Positions 7,456-15,963 of a stretch of DNA of 64,000 bases are shown here, in pieces (position 1 is the first letter of the stretch; the number at the start of each line of letters is the position of its first letter). This DNA is from Chelatococcus sambhunathii (GTDB taxonomy: Bacteria; Pseudomonadota; Alphaproteobacteria; Rhizobiales; Beijerinckiaceae): the NCBI RefSeq assembly GCF_001418005.1, contig NZ_LIOL01000008.1, positions 123,328 to 187,327 on the forward strand. The letters are read 5' to 3'. A program made the translations under genes and the position numbers. The notes beneath the pieces are model-generated. The model saw nothing but the letters and a program-made list of their open reading frames with translations. It did no database searches and had not been told where the DNA came from.

Positions 7456-9963
7456 TTGGGGGTGACGCCGCATCTTCCGTCGCCCGCCGCGGCTGCTCTG
7501 CCGCCTGCCTTCTCCGCCTGGTTCGCCAGGCGCGGATGGCACGTGCGTGCGCACCAGCTCGATCTCCTCGCGAGCGCGCGGGCCGGGCGCTCGGCCCTGC
7601 TCGTTGCCCCGACGGGGGCCGGCAAGACGCTCGCCGGCTTCCTGCCGAGTCTGGTCGAGCTCGCGGAGGCGCCGGACCGGGCCGGCCTCCACACGCTCTA
7701 CATCTCGCCGCTCAAGGCGCTCGCCGTCGACATCGCGCGCAACCTCGAGGCGCCGGTCACGGAGATGGGGCTGCCGGTCAAGGTCGAGACGCGCACCGGC
7801 GATACGCCGGCCCACAAGCGCGCGCGGCAGATCGAGCGCCCGGCGCATATCCTCCTCACCACGCCCGAGCAACTCGCGCTGCTCATCGCGCATCGCGAGG
7901 CCGAGGCGTTCTTCGCGGGCCTGCGGCGCATCGTGCTCGACGAACTGCACGCGCTCGTGACGTCGAAGCGGGGCGACCTCCTGTCGCTTGGCCTCGTGCG
8001 GCTGCTCGCGCTCGCGCCGCAGGTGACGACGGTCGGCCTCTCGGCGACGGTGCGCGAGCCGGAAGTGCTCGCCCGCTATCTCGTGCCGCAGCGCGAGGGG
8101 GTGGCTTCACCCGACATCATCACGGTGAAGGAGGGCGCGCGGCCGCATATCGGCATCCTCGAGAGCCGGCTCGCGCCGCCGCTTGCGGGCCACACGGCGC
8201 TGCATGCCATGGAGGAGATCTACCGGGCGATCCGGGAGCATCGCCTGTCGCTCGTCTTCGTCAACACGCGCATGCAGGCCGAGTTCGTCTTCCAGGAGCT
8301 GTGGCGGATGAACGACGATGGCCTCGCCATCGCGCTGCATCACGGCTCGCTCGACGCCGGCCAGCGCCGGCGCGTCGAAGCGGCGATGGCCGAAGGGCGG
8401 CTCAAGGCAGTGGTCTGCACCTCGACGCTCGACCTCGGCATCGACTGGGGCGACGTCGATCTCGTCATTAATGTCGGCGCGCCGAAGGGCGCGAGCCGGC
8501 TGATGCAGCGGATCGGCCGCGCCAACCATCGCCTCGACGAGCCGTCGAAGGCGTTCCTGGTGCCAGCCAATCGCTTTGAGGTGCTGGAATGCCGGGCCGC
8601 GCTCGACGCCGTTGCGGAGGCGGCGCAGGATACGCCGGACGCGCGCACCGGCGCCCTCGACGTACTCGCCCAGCACGTGCTGGGCCGGGCCTGCGCCGGG
8701 CCCTTCGATGCCGATGCGTTATACGAGGAGGTGCGCGGCGCTGCGCCCTATGCCGACCTGCCGCGCCGGGATTTCGACGATGTCCTCGCCTTCGTCGCCA
8801 CCGGCGGCTATGCGCTGAGGAGCTACGAGCGCTTCGCGCGGATCGTCAAGGGTAAGGACGGGCTGTGGCGCGTCACCACCCCGCGCGTTGCCCAGCAGTA
8901 TCGGCTCAACGTCGGGACCATCGTCGAAGAGCCGATGCTGCGCGTGCGCCTCGCCCGCCCGCGCCGGGCGGGCGGCATGACCGTCGTGCGCGGCGGGCGG
9001 GTGCTCGGCGAGGTGGAGGAATATTTCGCGGAGGGGCTGACGCCGGGCGACACCTTCGTCTTCGCCGGCGAGGTGCTGCGCTTCGAGGGCATCTATGAAA
9101 ACGAGGTCACCGCCTCGCGCACGGCGGCGGGCACGGACCCGAAGGTGCCGTCCTATGCCGGCGGCAAGTTCCCGCTGTCGAGCTTCCTGGCGAGCCGCGT
9201 GCGCACGATGATCGCAAGCCCGGACAACTGGCACCGCCTGCCGAGGCCAGTGGCAAACTGGCTGAGGGCACAGAAGATGAAGTCGCGTCTGCCGCGGCCG
9301 GGGCAACTGCTCGTCGAGACCTTCCCGCGCGCCGGGCGCCACTATCTCGTCGCCTATCCCTTCGAGGGGCGGCTCGCGCATCAGACGCTCGGCATGTTGC
9401 TGACGCGGCGCCTGGAGCGGGCGCGCCTCAAGCCGCTCGGCTTCGTCGCCAACGACTACGGCCTCGCTACCTGGGGCATTGCCGACATCGGCCTCGCGGT
9501 CACACAGCAGCGCCTGTCGCTGGCCGATCTCTTCGCGCCGGACATGCTGGGCGACGACCTCGAGGACTGGCTGGCGGAATCGGCGCTGATGAAGCGCACC
9601 TTCCGCCATTGCGCGATCATCGCCGGCATGATCGAACGGCGCTTTCCTGGGCAGGAGAAGACCGGCCGCCAAGTCACCATGTCGACCGACCTCGTCTATG
9701 ACGTGCTGCGCCGGCACGAGCCGGACCACGTCCTCCTGCGCGCGGCGCGCGCCGATGCCGCAACGGGGCTGCTCGACGTGCGCCGGCTCGGCGATATGCT
9801 GGTGCGCGTCGCGGGGCGAATCGTGCATGCGCCGCTCGATCATCTCTCGCCGCTATCGGTGGCGGTGATGCTCGAGATCGGCCGCGAGATGGTCTATGGC
9901 GAGGCCGCCGAGCACATGCTGGCGGAGGCCGAGGCGGCGATGATGGACGAGGCGATGCAGTGA
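7456..9963 (+). CDS. ligase-associated DEXH-box helicase (Lhr-like, TIGR04121 type)
   Basis: This 835-residue superfamily 2 helicase has Walker A APTGAGKT (residues 51-58), the LDELHA box II (about 160), a SAT motif III and the motif VI segment QRIGRANHR in the second RecA domain. A long C-terminal Lhr-type region follows. Length and order match the DNA-ligase-associated DEXH helicases, which are thought to unwind or remodel damaged DNA together with the exonuclease, ligase and phosphoesterase. The coordinates begin with a TTG at 7456; a GTG at 7462 is an equally good start, and neither has a clear ribosome site. The stop overlaps the phosphoesterase start by 4 bases (GTGA), so the two are translationally coupled. 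Confidence 0.93.
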   Translation: MGVTPHLPSPAAAALPPAFSAWFARRGWHVRAHQLDLLASARAGRSALLVAPTGAGKTLAGFLPSLVELAEAPDRAGLHTLYISPLKALAVDIARNLEAPVTEMGLPVKVETRTGDTPAHKRARQIERPAHILLTTPEQLALLIAHREAEAFFAGLRRIVLDELHALVTSKRGDLLSLGLVRLLALAPQVTTVGLSATVREPEVLARYLVPQREGVASPDIITVKEGARPHIGILESRLAPPLAGHTALHAMEEIYRAIREHRLSLVFVNTRMQAEFVFQELWRMNDDGLAIALHHGSLDAGQRRRVEAAMAEGRLKAVVCTSTLDLGIDWGDVDLVINVGAPKGASRLMQRIGRANHRLDEPSKAFLVPANRFEVLECRAALDAVAEAAQDTPDARTGALDVLAQHVLGRACAGPFDADALYEEVRGAAPYADLPRRDFDDVLAFVATGGYALRSYERFARIVKGKDGLWRVTTPRVAQQYRLNVGTIVEEPMLRVRLARPRRAGGMTVVRGGRVLGEVEEYFAEGLTPGDTFVFAGEVLRFEGIYENEVTASRTAAGTDPKVPSYAGGKFPLSSFLASRVRTMIASPDNWHRLPRPVANWLRAQKMKSRLPRPGQLLVETFPRAGRHYLVAYPFEGRLAHQTLGMLLTRRLERARLKPLGFVANDYGLATWGIADIGLAVTQQRLSLADLFAPDMLGDDLEDWLAESALMKRTFRHCAIIAGMIERRFPGQEKTGRQVTMSTDLVYDVLRRHEPDHVLLRAARADAATGLLDVRRLGDMLVRVAGRIVHAPLDHLSPLSVAVMLEIGREMVYGEAAEHMLAEAEAAMMDEAMQ

Positions 9964-10667
9964 ACGCGATGGATGGCGAGACCGGCACAGCGGGCGCGGC
10001 GCAGGTTCTGCGCCTCGGGCGGCTCGATCTTGTCGCCGATCCCGCCGGTGCGCTCTTCGTCGCGGACCAGGGGCTGCTCGTCGTCGCCGACCTCCATCTC
10101 GAGAAGGCGTCATCCTTCGCCAGCCATGGCATCTTCCTGCCGCCGTACGACACGCGCGCCACGCTCGCCGCGGTGGCGCGCCTCGTCGCCCGCTATGCGC
10201 CTCGGGCCGTCGTCGCGCTCGGCGACAGCTTCCACGATGCGGATGCGCACGCGCGTCTCGATCCACGCGACCGCAAAGCGCTCGCCGCCCTGCAGCGCGG
10301 CCGCGACTGGCTGTGGGTGACAGGCAATCACGATCCGCGGATGCCGCGCACGGCTGGCGGCGAGAGCGCTGCGGAGCTGCGCCTCGCCGACGTGGTGCTG
10401 CGGCACGAGCCTGCCGAAGACGGCACGGCGGAGATCGTCGGGCACATGCATCCGGCGGCCAAGGTGCGGCTCACCGGCCGCTCCCTGCGTCGCCGCTGCT
10501 TCGCTGTGGGGGCGCGGCGCATCGTCATGCCGGCTTTCGGTGCTCTGACGGGCGGGCTCAACCTGCGCGATGCCGCCTTCCGGCCGCTCTTTCCCCAAGG
10601 CGTCACGGCCCACGTGCTCGGCCAACGGCTCTACGCCATCGGCTGGCCGCTGCTGCTGCCGGATTGA
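9960..10667 (+). CDS. pdeM: ligase-associated metallophosphoesterase (PdeM-like, TIGR04123 type)
   Basis: This calcineurin-like phosphoesterase of 235 residues carries the metal-site motifs DLHLEKASSFASHG (about 44-57), LGDSFHD (about 83), GNHDP (about 122) and GHMHPAAKV (about 161). It is the usual fourth member of the ligase-associated DNA repair cassette, presumably cleaning phosphate-blocked ends or hydrolysing a nucleotide product. The start is a GTG that overlaps the helicase stop (GTGA). The gene ends 6 bases before the convergent TIGR02186 gene. The symbol follows the common annotation of this family. Confidence 0.88.
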   Translation: MNAMDGETGTAGAAQVLRLGRLDLVADPAGALFVADQGLLVVADLHLEKASSFASHGIFLPPYDTRATLAAVARLVARYAPRAVVALGDSFHDADAHARLDPRDRKALAALQRGRDWLWVTGNHDPRMPRTAGGESAAELRLADVVLRHEPAEDGTAEIVGHMHPAAKVRLTGRSLRRRCFAVGARRIVMPAFGALTGGLNLRDAAFRPLFPQGVTAHVLGQRLYAIGWPLLLPD

Positions 10668-10673
10668 GCTTCG

Positions 10674-11471
10674 TCAGTCCCGCCGGAAGATGATCGTCGC
10701 GAGCCAGCCGAAGAGCACCGCCATGGCGACGACGCCGAGGCCGTAGAATATGGCGTGATCGTGGGCGAGGGTGACCGTCGCCTGTTCGAAGCCGGTTTTC
10801 ACCACCTCGAAATTGGTGGTCTGCCGGGCGAGTTGCGCCCCGTCGACGAAGAGAGCCACCTCGACGTCGTAATTGCCGGTGGGGGCGACAGCGGGCAGGG
10901 TGATGGGCGCGCGGAAGATTGACGGCGTCAGGAAGGTGACGCCGCGCGGCTCCTCGGTGAACAGCCCCTGGTCGTTCTTGAGCCGCAGCAGGGCCTCCCG
11001 GAACGGCTCCTCGCTCGCCAGATGTTCCATGCCTGGCGTCGCGATCTGCATATCGAGGCCGAGCCGGTAGCGCGTGAGAAAAGCCCCGCCCGCGATCTCG
11101 TCGATCGGCCGCGACGAGAGAACGGCGAGATAAGTCGGAAGGTCGACGAAGCGGCGCTGCGATGTGTTGAGCCAGAGCGGCCCGACCCGCTCCTTCTCGC
11201 GCACGATGGTCGTGCGCCGGGGGCCGCGCACGGTGATGACGACGTCATAAGGTGCGGCCCGTGCCACCGTGCGCTCATCACGTTCGATGGCGCCGAAGAC
11301 AACGATGGACGAACCCGTGTAGGTGGACGTGATCGCGACCCTGTGTGTCGACAGGGACAGGATCAGTGTCTCGGCAGCCGCCGGCGCGAGCGATGCGCAG
11401 ACCGCTGCGAGAGCGGCCGCGGCGAACAGCAGCCGGGGCATCGCCGTTCTTGCCCACCTCGTCGCCGTCAT
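10674..11471 (-). CDS. TIGR02186 family exported/membrane protein
   Basis: This 265-residue protein has an N-terminal signal segment (RLLFAAAALAAVCASLAPAAA, cleavage expected near AAA-ET), a beta-rich periplasmic region and a C-terminal membrane helix (about 240-260, IFYGLGVVAMAVLFGWLATI) ending in basic residues. It matches the alphaproteobacterial TIGR02186 family, of unknown biochemical function. The ATG overlaps the stop of the upstream TSUP transporter as ATGA, so the two are made together. The pairing recurs in alphaproteobacteria and suggests an accessory subunit for export of a sulfur compound or another organic anion; that role is an inference from context. Confidence 0.85.
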   Translation of the reverse strand: MTATRWARTAMPRLLFAAAALAAVCASLAPAAAETLILSLSTHRVAITSTYTGSSIVVFGAIERDERTVARAAPYDVVITVRGPRRTTIVREKERVGPLWLNTSQRRFVDLPTYLAVLSSRPIDEIAGGAFLTRYRLGLDMQIATPGMEHLASEEPFREALLRLKNDQGLFTEEPRGVTFLTPSIFRAPITLPAVAPTGNYDVEVALFVDGAQLARQTTNFEVVKTGFEQATVTLAHDHAIFYGLGVVAMAVLFGWLATIIFRRD

Positions 11472-12394
11472 GGCCGTGCCCCCACGGTGACGAGCGAGAA
11501 GGGCTCCTGCGGTCTCACCACGAGATCGATGGCAAAGCGGATACCGACCCCGAGGACGAGAATGGCAAGGAGCAGGCGGAAGGACTCGCCCTTGAGATTC
11601 TGGCCGGCGCGGGCGCCGAATTGCGCTCCCATGACACCGCCGATGATGAGCAGCATCGCCAGCACCACGTCCACCGACTGGTTGGTGAAGGCGTGCAGCA
11701 GCGTCGCCGCCATCATCGTGAAGAGGATCTGGAAGAGGGATGTGCCGACCACCACGGCGGCGGGGATGCGGAAGAGATAGATGAGCGCAGGAACGAGAAT
11801 GAAGCCGCCGCCAATGCCGAGCACCGCTCCGGCGAAGCCGATGAGTATGGCGAGCGTGACGATGGGGATGACGCTGCCATAAAGCTTGGAGCGGTGGAAA
11901 CGCATCTTCCACGGTAGGCCGAGATACCACGGATGCTCGCCCGAGCGACGCGAGAGGGGGACGACGCCGCGGCGCGTCGCCCACATGGTCTTGAGGCTTT
12001 CGGCCAGCATCAGCGAGCCGATGATGCCGAAGAGCGTCACGTAGCTGACGACAATGACGAATTCGAGCTGGCCGAGGCGGCTCATCACGTTGAAGAACCA
12101 CACCCCGAGCAGCGTGCCGACGAAGCCACCCGCGACCAGCACGCCGCCGAGCTTGAAGTCGAGCGCCTTGCGCCGCCAGTAGCCGAGCGCACCGGTGACC
12201 GAGGAAGCCGTGATCTGCGAGGCCTGGGTGGCGACCGCGATCGCCGGCGGGATGCCGAGGAAGATCAGAAGCGGCGTCATCAGGAAACCGCCGCCGACGC
12301 CGAACATGCCCGAGATGAAGCCCACCGCCGCGCCCATGGCGAGGAGGGTGAACATGTTGACGGACATTTCGGCGATGGGCAGGTAGATGTGCAC
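11468..12394 (-). CDS. TSUP family (TauE/SafE-like) anion exporter
   Basis: This 308-residue inner-membrane protein has about eight hydrophobic segments. It shows the two homologous TSUP repeats, each with a glycine-rich turn: GFISGMFGVGGGFLMTPLL near the N-terminus and GFAGAVLGIGGGFILVPAL near residue 190. The family moves sulfite, sulfoacetate, taurine-related or other organic anions across the membrane. The substrate is not determined here, although a complete sulfate-assimilation operon lies 27 kb away. The downstream TIGR02186 gene overlaps by 4 bases. The ATG at 12394 opens the first conserved helix after a short lead of 13 residues. Confidence 0.9.
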   Translation of the reverse strand: MHIYLPIAEMSVNMFTLLAMGAAVGFISGMFGVGGGFLMTPLLIFLGIPPAIAVATQASQITASSVTGALGYWRRKALDFKLGGVLVAGGFVGTLLGVWFFNVMSRLGQLEFVIVVSYVTLFGIIGSLMLAESLKTMWATRRGVVPLSRRSGEHPWYLGLPWKMRFHRSKLYGSVIPIVTLAILIGFAGAVLGIGGGFILVPALIYLFRIPAAVVVGTSLFQILFTMMAATLLHAFTNQSVDVVLAMLLIIGGVMGAQFGARAGQNLKGESFRLLLAILVLGVGIRFAIDLVVRPQEPFSLVTVGARP

Positions 12395-12584
12395 GGCACG
12401 GTACTCGGACGCTCGGTCGAATGCGACAGCGGCCGCGGGCCGTCGGCACGCGGCTGCTTCGTCAGTCTAGGGAGCGTCCCTTAACGTGGGGTCAAAACCA
12501 AGGCATGACAGCCACGGTTATGCACAAGCCCGTGTGCCGTCCCGTCGCCACAGCCCGGAGGCTGCCGTGAGCGCGTACGGGCCG

Positions 12585-15500
12585 TCAGAGTTGTGACACC
12601 GTCCCGGGCGGTTTCGGCGCCCCCGGCGAGGGGGCAGCGGTGCTCAGCTCCCAGCCGCCCGCGGGCACTTCATTGGCGATGCGGTCGGGCACCTTGACCT
12701 GCCAGCGCGCGAAAGCCTCCTTGCCGATGGCCAGTTCGCTCGCCGTCAAGCTGCGGGCGAGTTCGTCCCGCTTGGCGGCCGCATCCTTGTCGCCGTCGCG
12801 GGCGAGGACCGACAGCCACGTATAGGAGGCGACGAGGTCGCGCTCGGTGCCGAGACCGCGCGCCAGGAGAACGGCGAGATTGAACTGGCTGTCGCGCACG
12901 CCGAACTCCGCTGCCTTGCGGAACCATTGCACGGCCGTCTCGTAATCCGGTTTGCCGGTGATGCCCTCGGCATAGAGCACGCCGAGATTGTGCATCGCCC
13001 GTGCATTGCCGGCCGCAGCCGCCTTCTCGTACCACATGCGCGCCGTGCCGACGTCGCGCGGGACGCCGATACCCTTTTCGTAGTGGCTGGCGATACGATA
13101 TTGCGCCGGCACGAGACCGGCAGTCGCCGTCGCCTCGAACAGCCGGGCGGCTTGGGCCATGTCGCGCGGCACTCCGCGACCCTCCGCGAGGCGGCTGGCG
13201 ACCTCGTAGACGGCGGCGGCGTCGCCCGCGGCCGCCGCCTTGCGCAACGGGGCGGGCAGGCCCTCCGCCGGCAGGTCGGCGACCTTGCTCGGCGGGATGG
13301 AAAGGGGGGCCCGTGGGCTCTCCTCGAGGCGCGAATTCCGGTCCGGGGCGGGGGCCGGCGAGGCGCTGTCAGGGACGGCCGGAATTACCGGTAGGGAACC
13401 CGTCGTCGCGGGGCCGCTGTCGGTGACGAACGGGTTCGCGGCGAAGGGGTTCAAGACGTCGGGGGAGGGAGCATCCGCCTGTGCCGGTGGTGATGATCGC
13501 GCCTCGGCCTCCTCGCGGGCAGCGGGCGCCGTGGCGTCACGGGCCGCGGCGGGTTCCGCATCGCCAGCGGGGTGGGGCTTGCCGGCGAGGCCACCCAGCA
13601 CCTGCGCCGCGCCGACGGCGATGACGATGGCGGCGAGACCGATCAGCAGGGGCTTGCGCCGGGCGGCGACGCCGTTCCTGAGCCGCGCGACCGGGGAGGC
13701 GACGGTCTGACGGCGCGTAGCCGCCGTCGGCCGCGGCTCGGCCCTGAGCGCGGGCGCGGGGTCGTCCTCGGACCGGGACAGGACCTCGACCTTGTTGGCG
13801 TGCAAGGCCGGATCGGGCAGCGCGGCGGCGGTCTCCGCCGCCGCAGCCTGCGCGGCCCGCCGGGCGGCCGCGATGAAGCTTGCTTTGACCGCCGCGGTGG
13901 GCGCCTCGTCGAAAGCCGGAGCGGCAGCCGCTGTCTCCTTCTCCGAAGGCACGGCCGTCAGGGTCGGCTGCGCCGCGAGAAACGCGGCCGATGGCGTGGC
14001 GGCATCGAGAGTAGGCGGCGGTGCCGGCCGATCGGTCTCGTCTTCCCGGCCGTGGGAAGGCTGGTTTGCCCTCAGCAAAGCGTCGAGGCTGGTGCGCAGG
14101 TCTTCGAACTCGGCCGAATCGGCCGGATCGTCGTCGGGCAGGCGCGGCAGGGTGCCCGGCGCCGGCCGCCCCTCGGCCATGTCTTCCTCCAGCAGGGCGA
14201 GGCGGTCGACGATCCGCTCCAGCGTCTGGTGCACGGCTTCCAGCGTATCTTGTGTCCTCAGGTCGGTGCTCGCCTGGGTCGTCCTCAGTGCGGCCAAGTC
14301 GCGTTTGAGCTGGCCGATCTCGGCGGGCATGGTCTCGTAGGCATCGGGAAGGGCGCTGCGGGCCGCTTCGGCGGCGCGGCGAGCTACCTGCTCGATGGCT
14401 TCGGCCGTGCCGTCCTGCAACTCGCGCATCTCCTCACGCAGCTGATGGCGCAGGTCGGCGAGGAGGTCGGCCATCGTCCTTTCGAGCGAGGACATGCCGT
14501 GCGCGATGCGCTCCCGCTCGGCGAGTGCCGGGGCCGCGCCCACCGCATCGATCCGCTCGGCCAGCTGACCGATCTGCCGTTCGAGTGCGTCGAGGCCAGC
14601 GCTATCGGTCTCGGTTGCGCGCACCTCCTCGATGCGTGCCGTCAAGGCGTGGATCATGCCCTCGATGCGCGCGAGATCGGGAGCCGGGCTCGGGCGCTCC
14701 AGGTGCTCGTTCAGACGGTCGAGCCGGGCGAGGACGTCGCCGATCGGCATCGCCGCCACTGGTCGCAGGGCCTCGTCGATCTTGCGCGACAGCGCCTCCA
14801 GGCGGGCGACAACGGCCTCCTGTTCGAGGCGGGGGGCGGCGTGGCCAGGCGTTCCGACCTCCCGTGCAATCGGCGTCTGGTTGCGGCGCGGCCGCTCGTC
14901 GAGCCGCCGGTTCATGGCGGCAAAGCGCTCGCCAAGGGTTGGGCTGTCGTCGAGTTCGCGCTGCCGACGACGGATCTCGGCGACGGCCGCCTCGAGCCGC
15001 CGACGGGCCGTTTGCTCCTCGGTTATCAGCGGGCCGACGGTCTCTTCTTCGCCAGCGTCGTTTCCCGCCCCGGCGGCGACGGCCTCAAGCCGGTCCCCGA
15101 CGTCGTCGAGCGCGTCGCGGAGCGCGGCGGCGTCTTCGTACCAGCGCGAGACGGCAGCAGGTGTCCTGTCGGCAGTGAGATGCCGCTCGATGTCGTCGAG
15201 CCGCCGGCCGATGGCCAGAAGGGCCTTACCAATGGCGCCGGTCGTCTCGTCCTGCCGCTCGGCCATCGAGCGGGTGCTTTGCGCGACATGCGATTCAGTG
15301 CGCTCCATCCAGCGGGCAATCGAGTCGAGTGCGCTGGCCGTGCGGGCTGCGGCGCCCCGCGTCTCGGCGAGGGTGCGCTCACTGACGCGCGCCACGATCT
15401 CGTCGAGGCTCGGCATGTCGAGGCCGGCGCCAGCCTCGGGACGACGCGGGGCGGCGGCGGTTTGCATGCGTTCGCGGGCAAACCGGGCAAGCCGCTCGCT

Positions 15501-15683
15501 GACCTCGGCGAGCGAATCGTGTCCCGATGCGGCCACGCGGGTGTCGCCGTCGGCCGCCTGGTCGGCGATGACGGTGCTGAGCCATGCGCCGAGCGTCATT
15601 CCCGCCTTGCGCGCCGCCTCCTTGGCCGCATCCCGCGCCTGCGGGTCGATGCCCTTCACACTCCAGGGGGCGGTCTGTGCCAT
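12585..15683 (-). CDS. podJ: PodJ-like polar localization protein with Sel1 repeats
   Basis: This 1032-residue protein has the PodJ-type architecture. The N-terminal segment PWSVKGIDPQARDAAKEAAR with GMTLGAWLS is shared by alphaproteobacterial polarity factors. Long coiled-coil-prone stretches follow (about 50-520), then an Ala/Pro-rich linker, a single membrane helix (about 679-700), another low-complexity linker and Sel1-like TPR repeats (about 815-960). In Caulobacter PodJ recruits pole-organising proteins and its periplasmic part is processed. The ATG at 15683 is the first start after a regulatory-looking 27-base inverted repeat. The symbol is assigned by architecture, so it may be a paralogue. 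The long antisense open frame is a GC-rich shadow. Confidence 0.78.
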   Translation of the reverse strand: MAQTAPWSVKGIDPQARDAAKEAARKAGMTLGAWLSTVIADQAADGDTRVAASGHDSLAEVSERLARFARERMQTAAAPRRPEAGAGLDMPSLDEIVARVSERTLAETRGAAARTASALDSIARWMERTESHVAQSTRSMAERQDETTGAIGKALLAIGRRLDDIERHLTADRTPAAVSRWYEDAAALRDALDDVGDRLEAVAAGAGNDAGEEETVGPLITEEQTARRRLEAAVAEIRRRQRELDDSPTLGERFAAMNRRLDERPRRNQTPIAREVGTPGHAAPRLEQEAVVARLEALSRKIDEALRPVAAMPIGDVLARLDRLNEHLERPSPAPDLARIEGMIHALTARIEEVRATETDSAGLDALERQIGQLAERIDAVGAAPALAERERIAHGMSSLERTMADLLADLRHQLREEMRELQDGTAEAIEQVARRAAEAARSALPDAYETMPAEIGQLKRDLAALRTTQASTDLRTQDTLEAVHQTLERIVDRLALLEEDMAEGRPAPGTLPRLPDDDPADSAEFEDLRTSLDALLRANQPSHGREDETDRPAPPPTLDAATPSAAFLAAQPTLTAVPSEKETAAAAPAFDEAPTAAVKASFIAAARRAAQAAAAETAAALPDPALHANKVEVLSRSEDDPAPALRAEPRPTAATRRQTVASPVARLRNGVAARRKPLLIGLAAIVIAVGAAQVLGGLAGKPHPAGDAEPAAARDATAPAAREEAEARSSPPAQADAPSPDVLNPFAANPFVTDSGPATTGSLPVIPAVPDSASPAPAPDRNSRLEESPRAPLSIPPSKVADLPAEGLPAPLRKAAAAGDAAAVYEVASRLAEGRGVPRDMAQAARLFEATATAGLVPAQYRIASHYEKGIGVPRDVGTARMWYEKAAAAGNARAMHNLGVLYAEGITGKPDYETAVQWFRKAAEFGVRDSQFNLAVLLARGLGTERDLVASYTWLSVLARDGDKDAAAKRDELARSLTASELAIGKEAFARWQVKVPDRIANEVPAGGWELSTAAPSPGAPKPPGTVSQL

Positions 15684-15749
15684 CGTGATCCCACTGCGCT
15701 GCCGCAGGCACGTCCTGCGCGATGCTGCCGGTGGGTCAAGTTCTCCTGA

Positions 15750-15776
15750 TTATGGTAAAGAAGCCGTTAACCATAA
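15750..15776. promoter_or_regulatory. inverted repeat with CtrA-like box upstream of the podJ-like gene
   Basis: The arms TTATGGTAAA (15750-15759) and TTAACCATAA (15767-15776) are complementary at nine of ten positions across a 7-base centre. The same stretch reads TAAA-N7-TTAA (15756-15770), one mismatch from the CtrA consensus TTAA-N7-TTAA, and contains the TTAACCAT half-site. It lies 67-93 bases upstream of the podJ-like start, a sensible promoter position. Binding by CtrA is an inference. Confidence 0.5.
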
Positions 15777-15862
15777 CAGACAGGATTGCGCGTACGGCCT
15801 GTCCGCGGGGCGCGTGGGGCGCCGGGACGGCAGCGCAATGAAGGCGGCCCGACGCACGCCCT

Positions 15863-15898
15863 TTCGACAGGCGCCGATATGGTTTATATATGAACCAT
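15863..15898 (+). promoter_or_regulatory. candidate promoter with overlapping palindromic operator ahead of fadE
   Basis: A 20-base near-palindrome has arms ATGGTT (15879-15884) and AACCAT (15893-15898) around a TATATA-type core. A TCGACA element (15864-15869) lies 17 bases before TATATG (15887-15892), a plausible -35/-10 pair with the -10 inside the palindrome. This geometry suits a repressor such as the TetR- or GntR-type regulators of fatty-acid degradation. The acyl-CoA dehydrogenase starts 65 bases downstream. The regulator is not identified. Confidence 0.45.
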
Positions 15899-15963
15899 GA
15901 TGTGCCCCGCCCCCCGCTCTGCTGGCGGATGCTGGGCGGGCGCAATGCGGGAGGAGCCACGGA

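Noticed and set aside
12481..12495. A one-mismatch CtrA-like site (TTAA-CGTGGGG-TCAA) upstream of the TSUP gene
   Set aside because: The downstream genes have no known cell-cycle role. The site shows that one-mismatch boxes arise by chance and tempers the other CtrA-box calls.
13572..15749. A 725-codon plus-strand open frame
   Set aside because: It is antisense to the podJ-like gene, which has clear domain structure; the frame shows no motif.
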